64,000 bases of DNA from Methylophaga thalassica (GTDB lineage Bacteria > Pseudomonadota > Gammaproteobacteria > Nitrosococcales > Methylophagaceae), in the NCBI RefSeq assembly GCF_030159795.1, contig NZ_BSND01000006.1, positions 186,001 through 250,000 on the forward strand, given 5' to 3'. Positions 33,046 to 42,274 of this stretch are shown here, piece after piece (within the stretch, counting starts at the first letter, position 1; every line of letters begins with the position of its first letter). The notes below the pieces were generated by a model. That model had not been told where the DNA came from and made no database searches. It worked only from the letters and a program-made list of their open reading frames with translations. Made by a program: the position numbers and the translations under genes.

Positions 33046-33888
33046 TTAGCGAAGCCTTGGATTAAACGCTTGCCGTAACACTCGGTGAGCAATGGTGACG
33101 GGTAAGGACATATGATCTTCCCCTTCTTGCAGGTAATAGGCACTTCGGAAACCATAGGCTGACAGGGCTTTCATTCGATCTGCCAGCAGCTCAATATCCT
33201 GCCGTTCCTGCACATCATCGCCCTCTGCCACTAGCAGATACAGACTCTTGTCGACCAGTGATACATCACCCCCTTTCACTTGTTTCATAAACGTTTGCTC
33301 ATGCGGCATGAGATAACGATGTGCCCACCACAGGCTGGGGCTGGAGACGATGTAATGTTGGAACAGGGTTGGCTGGGTGTACAGCGCATAAAGGGCAAAC
33401 ATGCCACCGAAAGAATGACCATAGAGTGATTGCCGTTCTTGGTTAATGTCATAACGACGAGCGATTTCAGGCTGTAAGATGTTTTTTAAGAAGTCGATAA
33501 ATTCGTCCTGCCCACCTTGTGGTGGGTCATTCACCTCTTTGAGTACAGGGGGTGAAAAATCATAAGAACGTCGATAAAAATCAAACGGCTTATCGGTGGG
33601 ATAAGCCACCGCCACAATCAGTGTGTCGGCATAATCTGATTCCATTCGTTTGGCATCATGAAACGCAGCAAACACGGAGTTACCATCCAGAATATAAAGC
33701 ACTGGCATAGGCTCATAGGGAGTTTGGTTTTCAGGCAAGCTCACCATAATCTGATAATCCTGCCCTACTTTGTTTTTCAGGGTGAATTGCTCAGTGGCTG
33801 GTAAAGAAACGGGTTGAGCCACTACCTGCAAAGGCAGGTAGCAGCACATGACGATGAAAAATTTAAGTATCTGTCTTAATCTCACCAT
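33046..33888 (-). CDS. Periplasmic esterase, IroE/Fes-like siderophore hydrolase
   Basis: 280 residues with a signal peptide (FFIVMCCYLPLQVVA). It is an esterase-D-type alpha/beta hydrolase (putative esterase family): the nucleophile elbow is LYGHSFGGMFALYAL with Ser158, the acid is near VAEGDDVQ, and the His is in GEDHMSLP. Relatives include IroE, BesA and Fes, which hydrolyse siderophore ester bonds. It lies 5 bases after the TonB receptor gene, so it probably processes the imported ferric siderophore in the periplasm. A general lipase or carboxylesterase role cannot be excluded. Confidence 0.85.
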   Translation of the reverse strand: MVRLRQILKFFIVMCCYLPLQVVAQPVSLPATEQFTLKNKVGQDYQIMVSLPENQTPYEPMPVLYILDGNSVFAAFHDAKRMESDYADTLIVAVAYPTDKPFDFYRRSYDFSPPVLKEVNDPPQGGQDEFIDFLKNILQPEIARRYDINQERQSLYGHSFGGMFALYALYTQPTLFQHYIVSSPSLWWAHRYLMPHEQTFMKQVKGGDVSLVDKSLYLLVAEGDDVQERQDIELLADRMKALSAYGFRSAYYLQEGEDHMSLPVTIAHRVLRQAFNPRLR

Positions 33889-33893
33889 CAGAC

Positions 33894-36290
33894 TTACCAG
33901 TTGTAGTTAAAGCTGGCGATGACTTTACGACCAATACCGCGGTAGCAATAGCCATACTCACAGGTGTCGTATTCGTTATTGAACAAATTCGTGGCATTGA
34001 TAGCGACGGTTGCCCCGCGAACCCACTGCGTCAGGTCATAGGAGGTGCGTGCATCAACGATGGTGTAAGCGCCATTTTTCTGCGTATTATCACTGGTACT
34101 ATATGACTCACCAACCCAACGTACACCACCACCGACTTTCCAATCCGTCGTCATAGGGTAGTTTGTCCATAATGAGGCCATGTGTCTGGGTATACCAACA
34201 AACTGTTTACCTTCATCGCCATCATTACTTTTTGTCACTTTGGCACTCTGATAGGTATAACTGGCAACAAGTTGTAGCCCTGACTCCCATTGAGTATTCG
34301 CTTCTAATTCAAGACCTCTAACCTGTTTCTCACCTTTTTGAATCTGGTTATTGATGTCATTCGGGTCTTGCGTCAACACATTTTGCTGTGTCAGATCAAA
34401 GATGCTGGCAGTAAAAAAGCTATCCAAGCCGACTGGCTTATATTTAAGCCCAACGTCCCATTGCTCACCTTCTGTTGGCTTGTACTGCTGGCCATTTACG
34501 TTACTACTAAAAGTAGCAATATATGAGGTCGCATAGCTGATATATGGACTAATACCATTATCAAAGGCGTAGAGTAAACCGGCACTGCCTGTTGTTTGTT
34601 GATCATCCAGGCTTGTTCGCGTTTGGGCTAAATAATCATGCGTTTCTTTTTCAACCTTGTCATGACGCAAACCAAGCGATAGACGCCAGTTATTAAGCGC
34701 GATTTGATCTTGCACGTACAGCCCGACTTGCTCACCTTCATTTTTATCGTTTGAGATCAATGTCGATGGACGAGAGATAGACTGACGGTAGTCAGGGTTT
34801 AACATGTCGATGGTCGGGGCATCGCCATAGGCGTATCTGACACGACTATTTACTTGATAGTAGTCGAGCCCAGTTAATAATTTATGACTCAACATGGCCG
34901 TAGAGAATTGGCTTTTGAGCGACGTATCCATCACCAGATTATGCATATCCTCATAGACACCATAAGCGGTTCTATCGAGCGTATGACCGTCTGCGTTTAA
35001 GGTGCCATCTGCATACTGGTTTGTTGTATCCACATAGCTATAGCGAGCATTCTGACGTAAGGTAAATGTGTCATTAATACGGTGCTCAAATTCATAACCC
35101 ACAGATGTTTGCGTCTGTAGTAACTTATCGAAATCCACATCACCACCCCAAAAATCGGTGACATGTTCACCATCAATGGCGAAAGGTCGCGGTGAACCTG
35201 CTGTTTCATAGCGTTGACGTTGTGCCAACAAGGTCAGGCTGGTGTCATCATTAGGACGCCAGGTTAATGAAGGGGCAAAATACAGGTTGTCATCTATCAC
35301 CCCGACAATGTCTGAACGACTTTTACGCGCCAGCCCGACAACGCGATAGGTCCATTCATCGGTGTCACCCACTTTACCGGCAAAATCAAACTGCCCTTGG
35401 TAGTGATCATCGGTCCCTGCTTGTACTTCTACTTCATGAATAGCTTCGGCTGTTGGGCGTTTGCTGACACGGTTGACCAAACCACCTGGGCTGATTTGCC
35501 CGAATAAAACAGAGTCCGGCCCTTTAACGACATCAATTCGCTCCAAACCATATGGCTCTGTGCGTAAATAAGACAGCCAGCCAGAATTCGACTGACGTAA
35601 ACCATCCCGGTAATCGGCATCAGTGGTGACATCAAACCCGCGAATTGTGATCTGATCAAAGCGTGGGTCATAACCCGAGTTACCGATTCTTACCCCTGCG
35701 ACATAGGCCACGGCATCTTCAACGGTTTGCACTTTACGGTCTTTAATTTGATCCGCTGTGACCACGGTGACGGAACGAGGCGTTTCAATCAGTGGTGTGT
35801 CCGTTTTGGTGGCTGAAGCAGTACGTGTCGCTAAATAGCCATCCACTGGACTGGTGGCCGTTTCACTCACGCCATCAGCATCGATATTGACCACCGGCAA
35901 ATCCACGCCAGCTTCTGAACCATCTGTGACTTGTTTTACGGTGTAGCTGGTGGCGGATGTTTTTATGGCAACTAAACCATGAGATGACAACAAACGTTGC
36001 AAGCCTGTCTGTACATCGACACTCGCTACCAGGCCGTTGCTACGTTTGTTCGCCGTGATTTGTGAATTCACGGACAGATCAATATTCGCAGCTAGAGCAA
36101 AGCGGTTTAATACTTGATCAAGTGGCCCAGCAGCAATATTAAATGCCTGAGTGGAAGCTTGTAATGTTTCGGCATGAGCTTGGTCTGAGACGGTGATAAC
36201 CGCTGAGCCAATGGCTACCGCCATCATTACGCTTAAGGGTAAAACTTTAAAAACGTATCGACTCTGGCTAGATGTTTTCAGGTAGGACAT
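33894..36290 (-). CDS. TonB-dependent ferric-siderophore receptor with STN signalling domain
   Basis: 798 residues. A long signal peptide ends near DQAHA (about 40). The STN domain (about 48-115, FNIAAGPLDQVLNRFALAAN) is followed by a plug (about 155-290) starting TPRSVTVVTADQI and a 22-stranded barrel ending FNYNW. It resembles hydroxamate-type receptors (FhuE, FoxA, FcuA) by eye; the exact siderophore is unknown. STN domains contact FecR-type anti-sigma proteins, and the divergent fecI-fecR-fecR genes fit. It precedes the esterase gene. A shared ACGGGTTTT motif lies 53 bases upstream. Confidence 0.92.
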   Translation of the reverse strand: MSYLKTSSQSRYVFKVLPLSVMMAVAIGSAVITVSDQAHAETLQASTQAFNIAAGPLDQVLNRFALAANIDLSVNSQITANKRSNGLVASVDVQTGLQRLLSSHGLVAIKTSATSYTVKQVTDGSEAGVDLPVVNIDADGVSETATSPVDGYLATRTASATKTDTPLIETPRSVTVVTADQIKDRKVQTVEDAVAYVAGVRIGNSGYDPRFDQITIRGFDVTTDADYRDGLRQSNSGWLSYLRTEPYGLERIDVVKGPDSVLFGQISPGGLVNRVSKRPTAEAIHEVEVQAGTDDHYQGQFDFAGKVGDTDEWTYRVVGLARKSRSDIVGVIDDNLYFAPSLTWRPNDDTSLTLLAQRQRYETAGSPRPFAIDGEHVTDFWGGDVDFDKLLQTQTSVGYEFEHRINDTFTLRQNARYSYVDTTNQYADGTLNADGHTLDRTAYGVYEDMHNLVMDTSLKSQFSTAMLSHKLLTGLDYYQVNSRVRYAYGDAPTIDMLNPDYRQSISRPSTLISNDKNEGEQVGLYVQDQIALNNWRLSLGLRHDKVEKETHDYLAQTRTSLDDQQTTGSAGLLYAFDNGISPYISYATSYIATFSSNVNGQQYKPTEGEQWDVGLKYKPVGLDSFFTASIFDLTQQNVLTQDPNDINNQIQKGEKQVRGLELEANTQWESGLQLVASYTYQSAKVTKSNDGDEGKQFVGIPRHMASLWTNYPMTTDWKVGGGVRWVGESYSTSDNTQKNGAYTIVDARTSYDLTQWVRGATVAINATNLFNNEYDTCEYGYCYRGIGRKVIASFNYNW

Positions 36291-36343
36291 ATCAACCTCT
36301 TAGTGAATAAATTGTCTTTACCTGTACTTCGATTGAACAAACA

Positions 36344-36352
36344 AAAACCCGT
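36344..36352 (-). promoter_or_regulatory. Candidate FecI-type promoter of the siderophore receptor
   Basis: ACGGGTTTT (minus strand), followed 12-13 bases later by ATCG, matches the pair ACGGGTTTT...TTCG before the heme receptor gene (39084-39092). Both lie 50-65 bases ahead of a receptor with an STN domain. I infer that this is the -35/-10 of an extracytoplasmic-function sigma promoter. Confidence 0.4.
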
Positions 36353-36503
36353 AAAGAAATTTTCATTTTTTGGAAAATAATTTTTAACACTATGAAAACA
36401 CATTGGTTTTAAGAAAAGTAAACCTGCCTAGTAACGGATAAATAACAATGTCACAGGAAGATTTTCAGATATGTAAAAAAACTTGATCAGCAGGTCTTTA
36501 AAC

Positions 36504-36522
36504 GATAATGTATCTCATTATC
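36504..36522. promoter_or_regulatory. Fur box
   Basis: GATAATGTATCTCATTATC matches the 19-base consensus at about 15 positions, with perfect 7-base arms. It lies 26 bases before the fecI start and 214 from the siderophore receptor start. It should repress the sigma gene when iron is plentiful. Confidence 0.9.
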
Positions 36523-36547
36523 AAATGTAAGTCATTGTTTTCTACTC

Positions 36548-37048
36548 ATGTCTCAACACAATATTGAAACCTTATATCGGGAGCACCATAGCTGGTTACA
36601 TCGCTGGCTGCGTGGCCGTTTGGGATGTGAACATAGTGCGGCAGATATCGCTCACGACACCTATATTAAGGTGATGCTGTCTAATACGATTCCGACAGAT
36701 GATCAGCCGCGGCGCTATCTCACTCGTATTGCCAAAAGTCTGGTCATTGATCTGTTTCGGCGGCGACAAATTGAGGCGGCTTATCTGGAAACTGTTCGCC
36801 ACCTTCCAGAACAAGAGATACCTAGTGAAGAAACTCAGCATATTGTGGTGGAAACTTTGCTGGAAATTGACCAAATGCTGCAAACCCTGCCGAATCATGT
36901 ACGCCAGGCGTTTTTAATGAGAAAGCTGGATGGTATGAGTTATCGGGAGATTGCCGCCGTCATGAATGTTTCAGTTTCCTCAGTAGAAAAGTACGTGGCC
37001 AAAGCATTAACCGCGTGTTTTCTGAATAGTATGAAAGTGCCATCATGA
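36548..37048 (+). CDS. FecI-type ECF sigma factor
   Basis: 166 residues. Sigma region 2 (about 10-75: LYREHHSWLHRWLRGRLG, then ADIAHDTYIKVM) and region 4 (about 110-160: MSYREIAAVMNVSVSSVEKYVAKA). It contains the DLFRR element typical of iron-type sigmas. It directs RNA polymerase to receptor genes when the STN-receptor signal frees it from FecR. A Fur box precedes it. Its stop overlaps the start of the first fecR by 4 bases. Confidence 0.95.
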   Translation: MSQHNIETLYREHHSWLHRWLRGRLGCEHSAADIAHDTYIKVMLSNTIPTDDQPRRYLTRIAKSLVIDLFRRRQIEAAYLETVRHLPEQEIPSEETQHIVVETLLEIDQMLQTLPNHVRQAFLMRKLDGMSYREIAAVMNVSVSSVEKYVAKALTACFLNSMKVPS

Positions 37049-38010
37049 GTGCATCACCGTACCCAAGCTCAGACATTATCGAAACGGCGGCATCATGGAT
37101 GGCCAGATTGTGGGCAGAGGATGCCAGTCCTGAAGATAAACAGGCTTGCGAGCATTGGCGTAAGCAAAGTCCAGAGCATGAACAAGCCTGGCAAGTCTTA
37201 ATCTCCATGTCTGAGCGCTTTGAACGCTTACCCAAACATGCTGCCAACAGTGCTTTGCTGACATCGAAACAGAATAGTCGTCGCCAGTTTTTACAGTGGG
37301 TGGGGATATTTATTGGCTCAGCCAGTGTGGGCTTTAGTATCCACAAAACCGATGTCTGGCAACAAGCCATGTCTGACTACAGCACTGGTATTGGTGAAAC
37401 ACGAGAAGTGCACTTAGCAGATGGCAGTCATCTGCAACTGAATACCGATACGGCTATTGATGTTGTGTTTAATGGCAAACAACGCCTGATTCATCTCAAT
37501 CAGGGTGAAGTGTTTATTTCTACGGGTCATGCCGCCGAGTTTGTTAATCAGCCATTTATTCTGATGACGGCACAAGGTCAGATAGAAGCACTGGGCACCC
37601 AATTTAATGTTAGACAAGACGCCAATGTCACCGAAGTAACCGTAATTCAGGACCGTGTGTTAATCCATCACGCTCAGCAGCAACTCACTTTAAACGCAGG
37701 TGAAAGAATGCGTTTTAATGAGCATCAACTTGCAGAGAAAGTGACAGCGGATCCGACCATCACCAGTTGGAGACAACATAAACTGGTCGCCGAACAAATG
37801 CCGGTGTCACAATTCATTAATGAGCTATCACGTTATCGCTCAGGCATTTTACGCTGTGATGACGCGGTCGCCGATCTGAAGGTTAGCGGGGTTTTTCCAC
37901 TCAATGACACGGATAAAGCCTTGCAACAAATGGCACAGGCCCTCCCCGTCTCGATTCATTCACGCACACGCTATTGGGTCACAATTGTGCCGAGAGAAAC
38001 AAGTCTATGA
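37045..38010 (+). CDS. FecR-type anti-sigma regulator (first of two)
   Basis: 321 residues. An N-terminal cytoplasmic domain (about 1-75: IIETAASWMARLWAEDASPEDKQACEHW) binds sigma. A single membrane helix of about 88-106 (FLQWVGIFIGSASVGF) preceded by RRQ looks like the Tat-type sequence of FecR proteins. The periplasmic FecR domain contains LADGSHLQLNTDTAIDV and the C-terminal DUF4974-like STN-binding part ends RYWVTIVP. It is translationally coupled to the sigma gene and to the next fecR. Confidence 0.94.
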   Translation: MSASPYPSSDIIETAASWMARLWAEDASPEDKQACEHWRKQSPEHEQAWQVLISMSERFERLPKHAANSALLTSKQNSRRQFLQWVGIFIGSASVGFSIHKTDVWQQAMSDYSTGIGETREVHLADGSHLQLNTDTAIDVVFNGKQRLIHLNQGEVFISTGHAAEFVNQPFILMTAQGQIEALGTQFNVRQDANVTEVTVIQDRVLIHHAQQQLTLNAGERMRFNEHQLAEKVTADPTITSWRQHKLVAEQMPVSQFINELSRYRSGILRCDDAVADLKVSGVFPLNDTDKALQQMAQALPVSIHSRTRYWVTIVPRETSL

Positions 38011-38957
38011 CACAGCCTCTCACTAAAACCGACCCGATCAATCAAGCTTGTATTTGGGCGGCACGACTGTGGGCAGATGATGCATCTGAGCAGGATAAGC
38101 ATAACTTTCAGCAGTGGCTTGAAGCTGACCCTATTCATGAAAAAGCATGGCAACAAGTGTTAAACCTGCAACAGCAATTTAACGCGGTGCCCGACAGACA
38201 TGTCGGCAGCAAAGTTTTACAACATCGTAGCGGTATCAGTCGTCGCCAACTGCTAACAGTGGCTGGTGTTGGCATCGGTGTCGGAGCAATCAGCATGGAT
38301 CGCTGGTTGCCTTCACAGGTGAATGGCACTTCTTATGTCACGGCCAAAGGCGAGATTCGTCATTGGCAATTAAGCGATGGCACCACATTAGCACTCAATA
38401 CGGACAGCAAGGTTGATGTTCAATTTGACGCTGTCTCTCGTAAAATCATTTTACTTCATGGTGAAATCTCGATTGATACCGGTAAAGATGCCCGGCCTCT
38501 GTCAATTGTTAGTCGCGATGGTGTTATAGAGCCACTGGGAACACGTTTCAATGTGCAGCAATCTGAGTTAGAAACACAGTTAACGGTCTTTGAAGGTCGG
38601 GTGAGAATCACACCAACAGAAACACCTGACTTACATACCATAGTTCCTGCTGGTGAAGGTGTTAACTTTTCAGCAGTCCAAATCGCTCAGCCGTTCCAGG
38701 CGGATCCTATCTCGAGCTTATGGCAGGAAGGTAAACTCGCGGTAGCAGATATGCCGTTAAATGAGTTTGTCCAACAGCTAGCCAGATACCGCACAGGTAT
38801 TGTTCGCGTTAGCCCCGAACTCAATCGTTTAACGATTACCGGTATTTTTTCTGTACAAGATAGTGATCGCGTGCTGGAAAAGCTCACTGAAATTTTGCCT
38901 GTCAGAGTCAGCTACTTCACTCCTTACTGGGTCAGTATCAAACCACTGACGTCCTAA
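38007..38957 (+). CDS. FecR-type anti-sigma regulator (second, tandem)
   Basis: 316 residues, the same architecture as its neighbour: FecR_N (about 12-60, INQACIWAARLWADDASEQD), Tat/membrane segment SRRQLLTVAGVGIGVGAISM (about 80-100), a FecR domain with LSDGTTLALNTDSKVDV, and a C-terminus ending PYWVSIKPL. ATG 38007 overlaps the previous stop (ATGA); the longer frame from 37974 would overlap far more. Two FecRs after one sigma are unusual. A sensible model is that each serves one of the two STN receptors flanking the operon; alternatively this one partners the orphan sigma at 46973. Confidence 0.93.
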   Translation: MTQPLTKTDPINQACIWAARLWADDASEQDKHNFQQWLEADPIHEKAWQQVLNLQQQFNAVPDRHVGSKVLQHRSGISRRQLLTVAGVGIGVGAISMDRWLPSQVNGTSYVTAKGEIRHWQLSDGTTLALNTDSKVDVQFDAVSRKIILLHGEISIDTGKDARPLSIVSRDGVIEPLGTRFNVQQSELETQLTVFEGRVRITPTETPDLHTIVPAGEGVNFSAVQIAQPFQADPISSLWQEGKLAVADMPLNEFVQQLARYRTGIVRVSPELNRLTITGIFSVQDSDRVLEKLTEILPVRVSYFTPYWVSIKPLTS

Positions 38958-39083
38958 TTTTTCTGTGGTTAACGACTTTCTTAGCTAATCACACCCGTTA
39001 AATTTCCCCAATAAAAACAAATGGATAATCACTTCACATGGATCAGCTCGCCTAACAATCAGTTAATGCGAATAATTATTATT

Positions 39084-39092
39084 ACGGGTTTT
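39084..39092 (+). promoter_or_regulatory. Candidate FecI-type promoter of the heme receptor
   Basis: ACGGGTTTT followed by TTCG 10 bases on, 64 bases before the receptor ATG. The same word is found ahead of the siderophore receptor at 36344-36352. An AT-rich AATAATTATTATT just upstream may be a weak Fur half-site. Confidence 0.42.
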
Positions 39093-39156
39093 CACTCCAC
39101 ATTCGGTATTACAAGTACAAACCATATTTACTGACTAATACTGAAGGAACTGAAAC

Positions 39157-42100
39157 ATGCCGTTACGTCGTTTCTTGCGACTACCCACTTTATTCATAAC
39201 GCTTAATATGTGTGCTGCCACAGGTTTGTTCGCCGGTGTCAGCCAATGCGTTTATGCACAAGACAGCAACACGGATGTTCAGTCTTTTTCTTTATCTGCA
39301 GGCAGCCTGGATCAGGTTTTACGTCAATTTGGTCTCAATGCCGGTATTGCCTTGTATGTTGACTCCTCTCTGGTCAATCACCAGCACAGCAATGGATTGG
39401 TGGGTGACTATAGCGCTCAACAAGGCCTGCAAACCTTGCTGGCTGGCACTGGACTCACTGCCGTTAAACAACCTGACGGCAGCTTCCGTATCGAACCTGT
39501 ACCCACACTGACCTTATCTGAAGATGAAAGCAGCGTGGATTTAGGCAAAATCGACATTGTGGGTGACACACTACTTTTTACTCAAGACACCATTGGTTAC
39601 AACGATGTGTTTGATAAAAATATCTCCAGCACCTATGTCGGCAAAGAGGAGTTAGAGCGATTCAAAGGTTCATCACCCGCCGATATGCTCAGTGGCATGC
39701 TCAATGTTTATAGCGCCGATGCCCGAAACAGTGGCGGGATTGATCCGAATATCCGAGGCATTCAAGGCCCTGGCCGTGTGCCACTCACAATCGATGGTAC
39801 CGAGCAGGCCATTACTATCTGGCGTGGTTACAACGGTGCCAATAACCGGAGTTATATCGACCCCAACCTCATCGGCAATATCAAAGCGATCAAAGGCCCC
39901 AACCTGGAACGTAATGTCCATAGCGGCATTGGTGGTGCCATCGTAGCAAATACGCTCACGGTGGATGACATTCTAAAACCAGGTGAAGCATTTGGCGGTG
40001 AGCTCAAACTCGAAGGTAGCAATAATGCCGTGGATGCAAATGTGCCCCGTTTATCCAGCGGTCAGTCCTACACAGATATTCCCGGTTTTGATGCTCAAGG
40101 TGATATCTACGATCCAACGCTTTATGTCGAACCTCATTCTGGTGGGCAAAACTACTTCGCTGACTATGCCTATCGTCTGGCCGTTGGTACGCGTCAGGAA
40201 AAATTTGATCTGATGGGGGCTTACGCTTATCGCAAAAAAGGTAACCATTTTGCCGGTAAACATCAGGATGGTTTCTACTCCCGCGGCTCAGATAATCTTC
40301 AAGACAATATGATTCCGGACTTGGCAAATATCTATAAGCCAGGAGATGAATTACCCAACACCTCCAGTGAAATGGAATCCTGGTTAGCCAAAGCCAAACT
40401 CAAATTCAGTGATGTTGAGAGCCTGTCATTCGGATATCGGGATACCTCTACTACCTATGGTGAAATATTCCCGTCACGTATTTCATGGGAAAGAGCCGTC
40501 GATGAAGGCGTACCACAATGGCCATTAAGTGAGGTCAAAGCTAAAGCGTACAACGTCGAATACGAACTTAACCCTGAAACCAATCGCTGGGTCGACTTTT
40601 ACGCGAGTGTATGGAGAACGGATACCGTCAGTGATACCTATACTGGTGGCGGTTACCCCAATGAGCCTTATGACCGAAATGCTTCTGGTGATACTCGCTT
40701 GCGGAATACGGCAATCAGAAATGCCAAAGAAGATCGTAAAGGCGTCACCTTAAGCAATACCTTTGCTTTGATGGATAACCTCGATCTGACCGTGGGCGGC
40801 CGTTATCAGCATGAAAAATTACGTTCTGATGATCGTTATGATCCGACGGGTGGATTTCGAATGTATCCGAAAGCTGGACGTCGGCAGGAAAAAGAAATGA
40901 ACTTCAACTTTGCCTGGAAACCGACACACTTTATTAGTGTGGATGCCGGTATGCGTTATTCCTCTTTCTGGACATTTGATGATTTTCGTAAAAGCCAATT
41001 GGATGCAGGTAACACCAGCCTCAATAGTTATGCGCCTACGATAGGAAGAACCATCCACGTTGAATATGACAAGGTTCTTACCCGAGCTGATGTCGAATCA
41101 GACATACAGTTCCAGGAGGATAATCGTGCTTTCTTAGAGATGTTTGGTCAGGACGTAGACGCAAACATTCAAGCAATTCTAGATACCGTCGGCACGACGC
41201 AAACAGCATCCTCTGAGAGCGTCTGGAAAGTCGGTAAAGATGGCAAATATTATAGAAATAATCATCCCTGTTTAACGATAGAAGCCAATGTCACGGCTTG
41301 TCATAGCGGGGCGGAGGTCATTGGCAATGTACAAACTATTAAAAAGGTGAAACACCTTAAAGGGGATGGTTGGGCTCCGGTACTGTCGGTTGCGATGGAT
41401 CTGAATGACGATAGTCGCATTTATGCTCGCCACAGCCAAGCTTATCGTTTCCCCAGTTTATTTGAAAATACCATTAGTTTTTCAGCCTCACTACCTAACC
41501 CGGATTACGAGTTAAAACCAGAACATATATATAACTACGAAATCGGCTATGTACATAACTTGGCAGGCCTAGTCGATGCGGATTATGTCGACCTCAAACT
41601 CAGTTATTTTTATAACCGCACCGAAAACGTTATCGAGCGTGATCCTAATATGAACTTCAGCAATCTGGAAAAACAAACGTTGGAAGGGATTGAGTTTCAG
41701 GGGCGCTATGACAATGGCGGCTTTTTCACCAACCTGAACCTGGCTTATAACTTCGAAAATGAAGTCTGTGATGAATCATCTGCTGTTGTATTAGATTACC
41801 GCTCCACCAGTGATTGTGTTGAAGATGGCTTTGTCGGCGGATACCTGGTGAGCATGGCTATGCCGGAATACACCGCTAACTGGACGTTAGGTAGGCGATT
41901 TTTCAATCGTAAATTAGAGCTGGGAAGCCGTGTCACCTATTACTACAAACATCAGGACAAGTTTGAAAGTAATTATCGTGATCCTTCAGACATCACTTTC
42001 TTCGCTAATACGCCACTGTCATGGGACACCATCCTATTATTTGATGCCTATGCCAGCTACCAACTAAACGATGACATCAGTGTAGAGCTGACCGGCACTA

Positions 42101-42195
42101 ATCTCAGCAATGAGTATTACCTCGATCCCATGAGCCGTTCTGCCATTCCAGCTCCAGGACGCACATTCAAACTCAGCCTCACGGCTAAATTTTAA
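39157..42195 (+). CDS. hphR: TonB-dependent heme/hemophilin receptor with STN domain (HphR-like)
   Basis: 1012 residues. A signal peptide ends near CVYA (about 34). The STN domain (about 41-112, FSLSAGSLDQVLRQFGLNAG) is followed by a plug (about 160-290) and a barrel ending FKLSLTAKF. The barrel holds QAYRFPSLFENTISFSASLPNPDYELKPEHIYNYEIG, split here as the FRAP/NPxL-like heme-receptor region (PSLFE...NPDYELKPE). The next genes encode a hemophilin-like carrier, Slam and heme oxygenase, so heme is the probable ligand. STN and the upstream fecI-fecR-fecR genes suggest ligand-induced expression. AAGGA precedes the ATG. Confidence 0.9.
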   Translation: MPLRRFLRLPTLFITLNMCAATGLFAGVSQCVYAQDSNTDVQSFSLSAGSLDQVLRQFGLNAGIALYVDSSLVNHQHSNGLVGDYSAQQGLQTLLAGTGLTAVKQPDGSFRIEPVPTLTLSEDESSVDLGKIDIVGDTLLFTQDTIGYNDVFDKNISSTYVGKEELERFKGSSPADMLSGMLNVYSADARNSGGIDPNIRGIQGPGRVPLTIDGTEQAITIWRGYNGANNRSYIDPNLIGNIKAIKGPNLERNVHSGIGGAIVANTLTVDDILKPGEAFGGELKLEGSNNAVDANVPRLSSGQSYTDIPGFDAQGDIYDPTLYVEPHSGGQNYFADYAYRLAVGTRQEKFDLMGAYAYRKKGNHFAGKHQDGFYSRGSDNLQDNMIPDLANIYKPGDELPNTSSEMESWLAKAKLKFSDVESLSFGYRDTSTTYGEIFPSRISWERAVDEGVPQWPLSEVKAKAYNVEYELNPETNRWVDFYASVWRTDTVSDTYTGGGYPNEPYDRNASGDTRLRNTAIRNAKEDRKGVTLSNTFALMDNLDLTVGGRYQHEKLRSDDRYDPTGGFRMYPKAGRRQEKEMNFNFAWKPTHFISVDAGMRYSSFWTFDDFRKSQLDAGNTSLNSYAPTIGRTIHVEYDKVLTRADVESDIQFQEDNRAFLEMFGQDVDANIQAILDTVGTTQTASSESVWKVGKDGKYYRNNHPCLTIEANVTACHSGAEVIGNVQTIKKVKHLKGDGWAPVLSVAMDLNDDSRIYARHSQAYRFPSLFENTISFSASLPNPDYELKPEHIYNYEIGYVHNLAGLVDADYVDLKLSYFYNRTENVIERDPNMNFSNLEKQTLEGIEFQGRYDNGGFFTNLNLAYNFENEVCDESSAVVLDYRSTSDCVEDGFVGGYLVSMAMPEYTANWTLGRRFFNRKLELGSRVTYYYKHQDKFESNYRDPSDITFFANTPLSWDTILLFDAYASYQLNDDISVELTGTNLSNEYYLDPMSRSAIPAPGRTFKLSLTAKF

Positions 42196-42274
42196 TCATG
42201 AGACAAGGAGGTGGTTTCTCAAAAAAAAAGCAGTGTTACCGAATAACTAACTATTTTTTAAATACGAGGACAAT

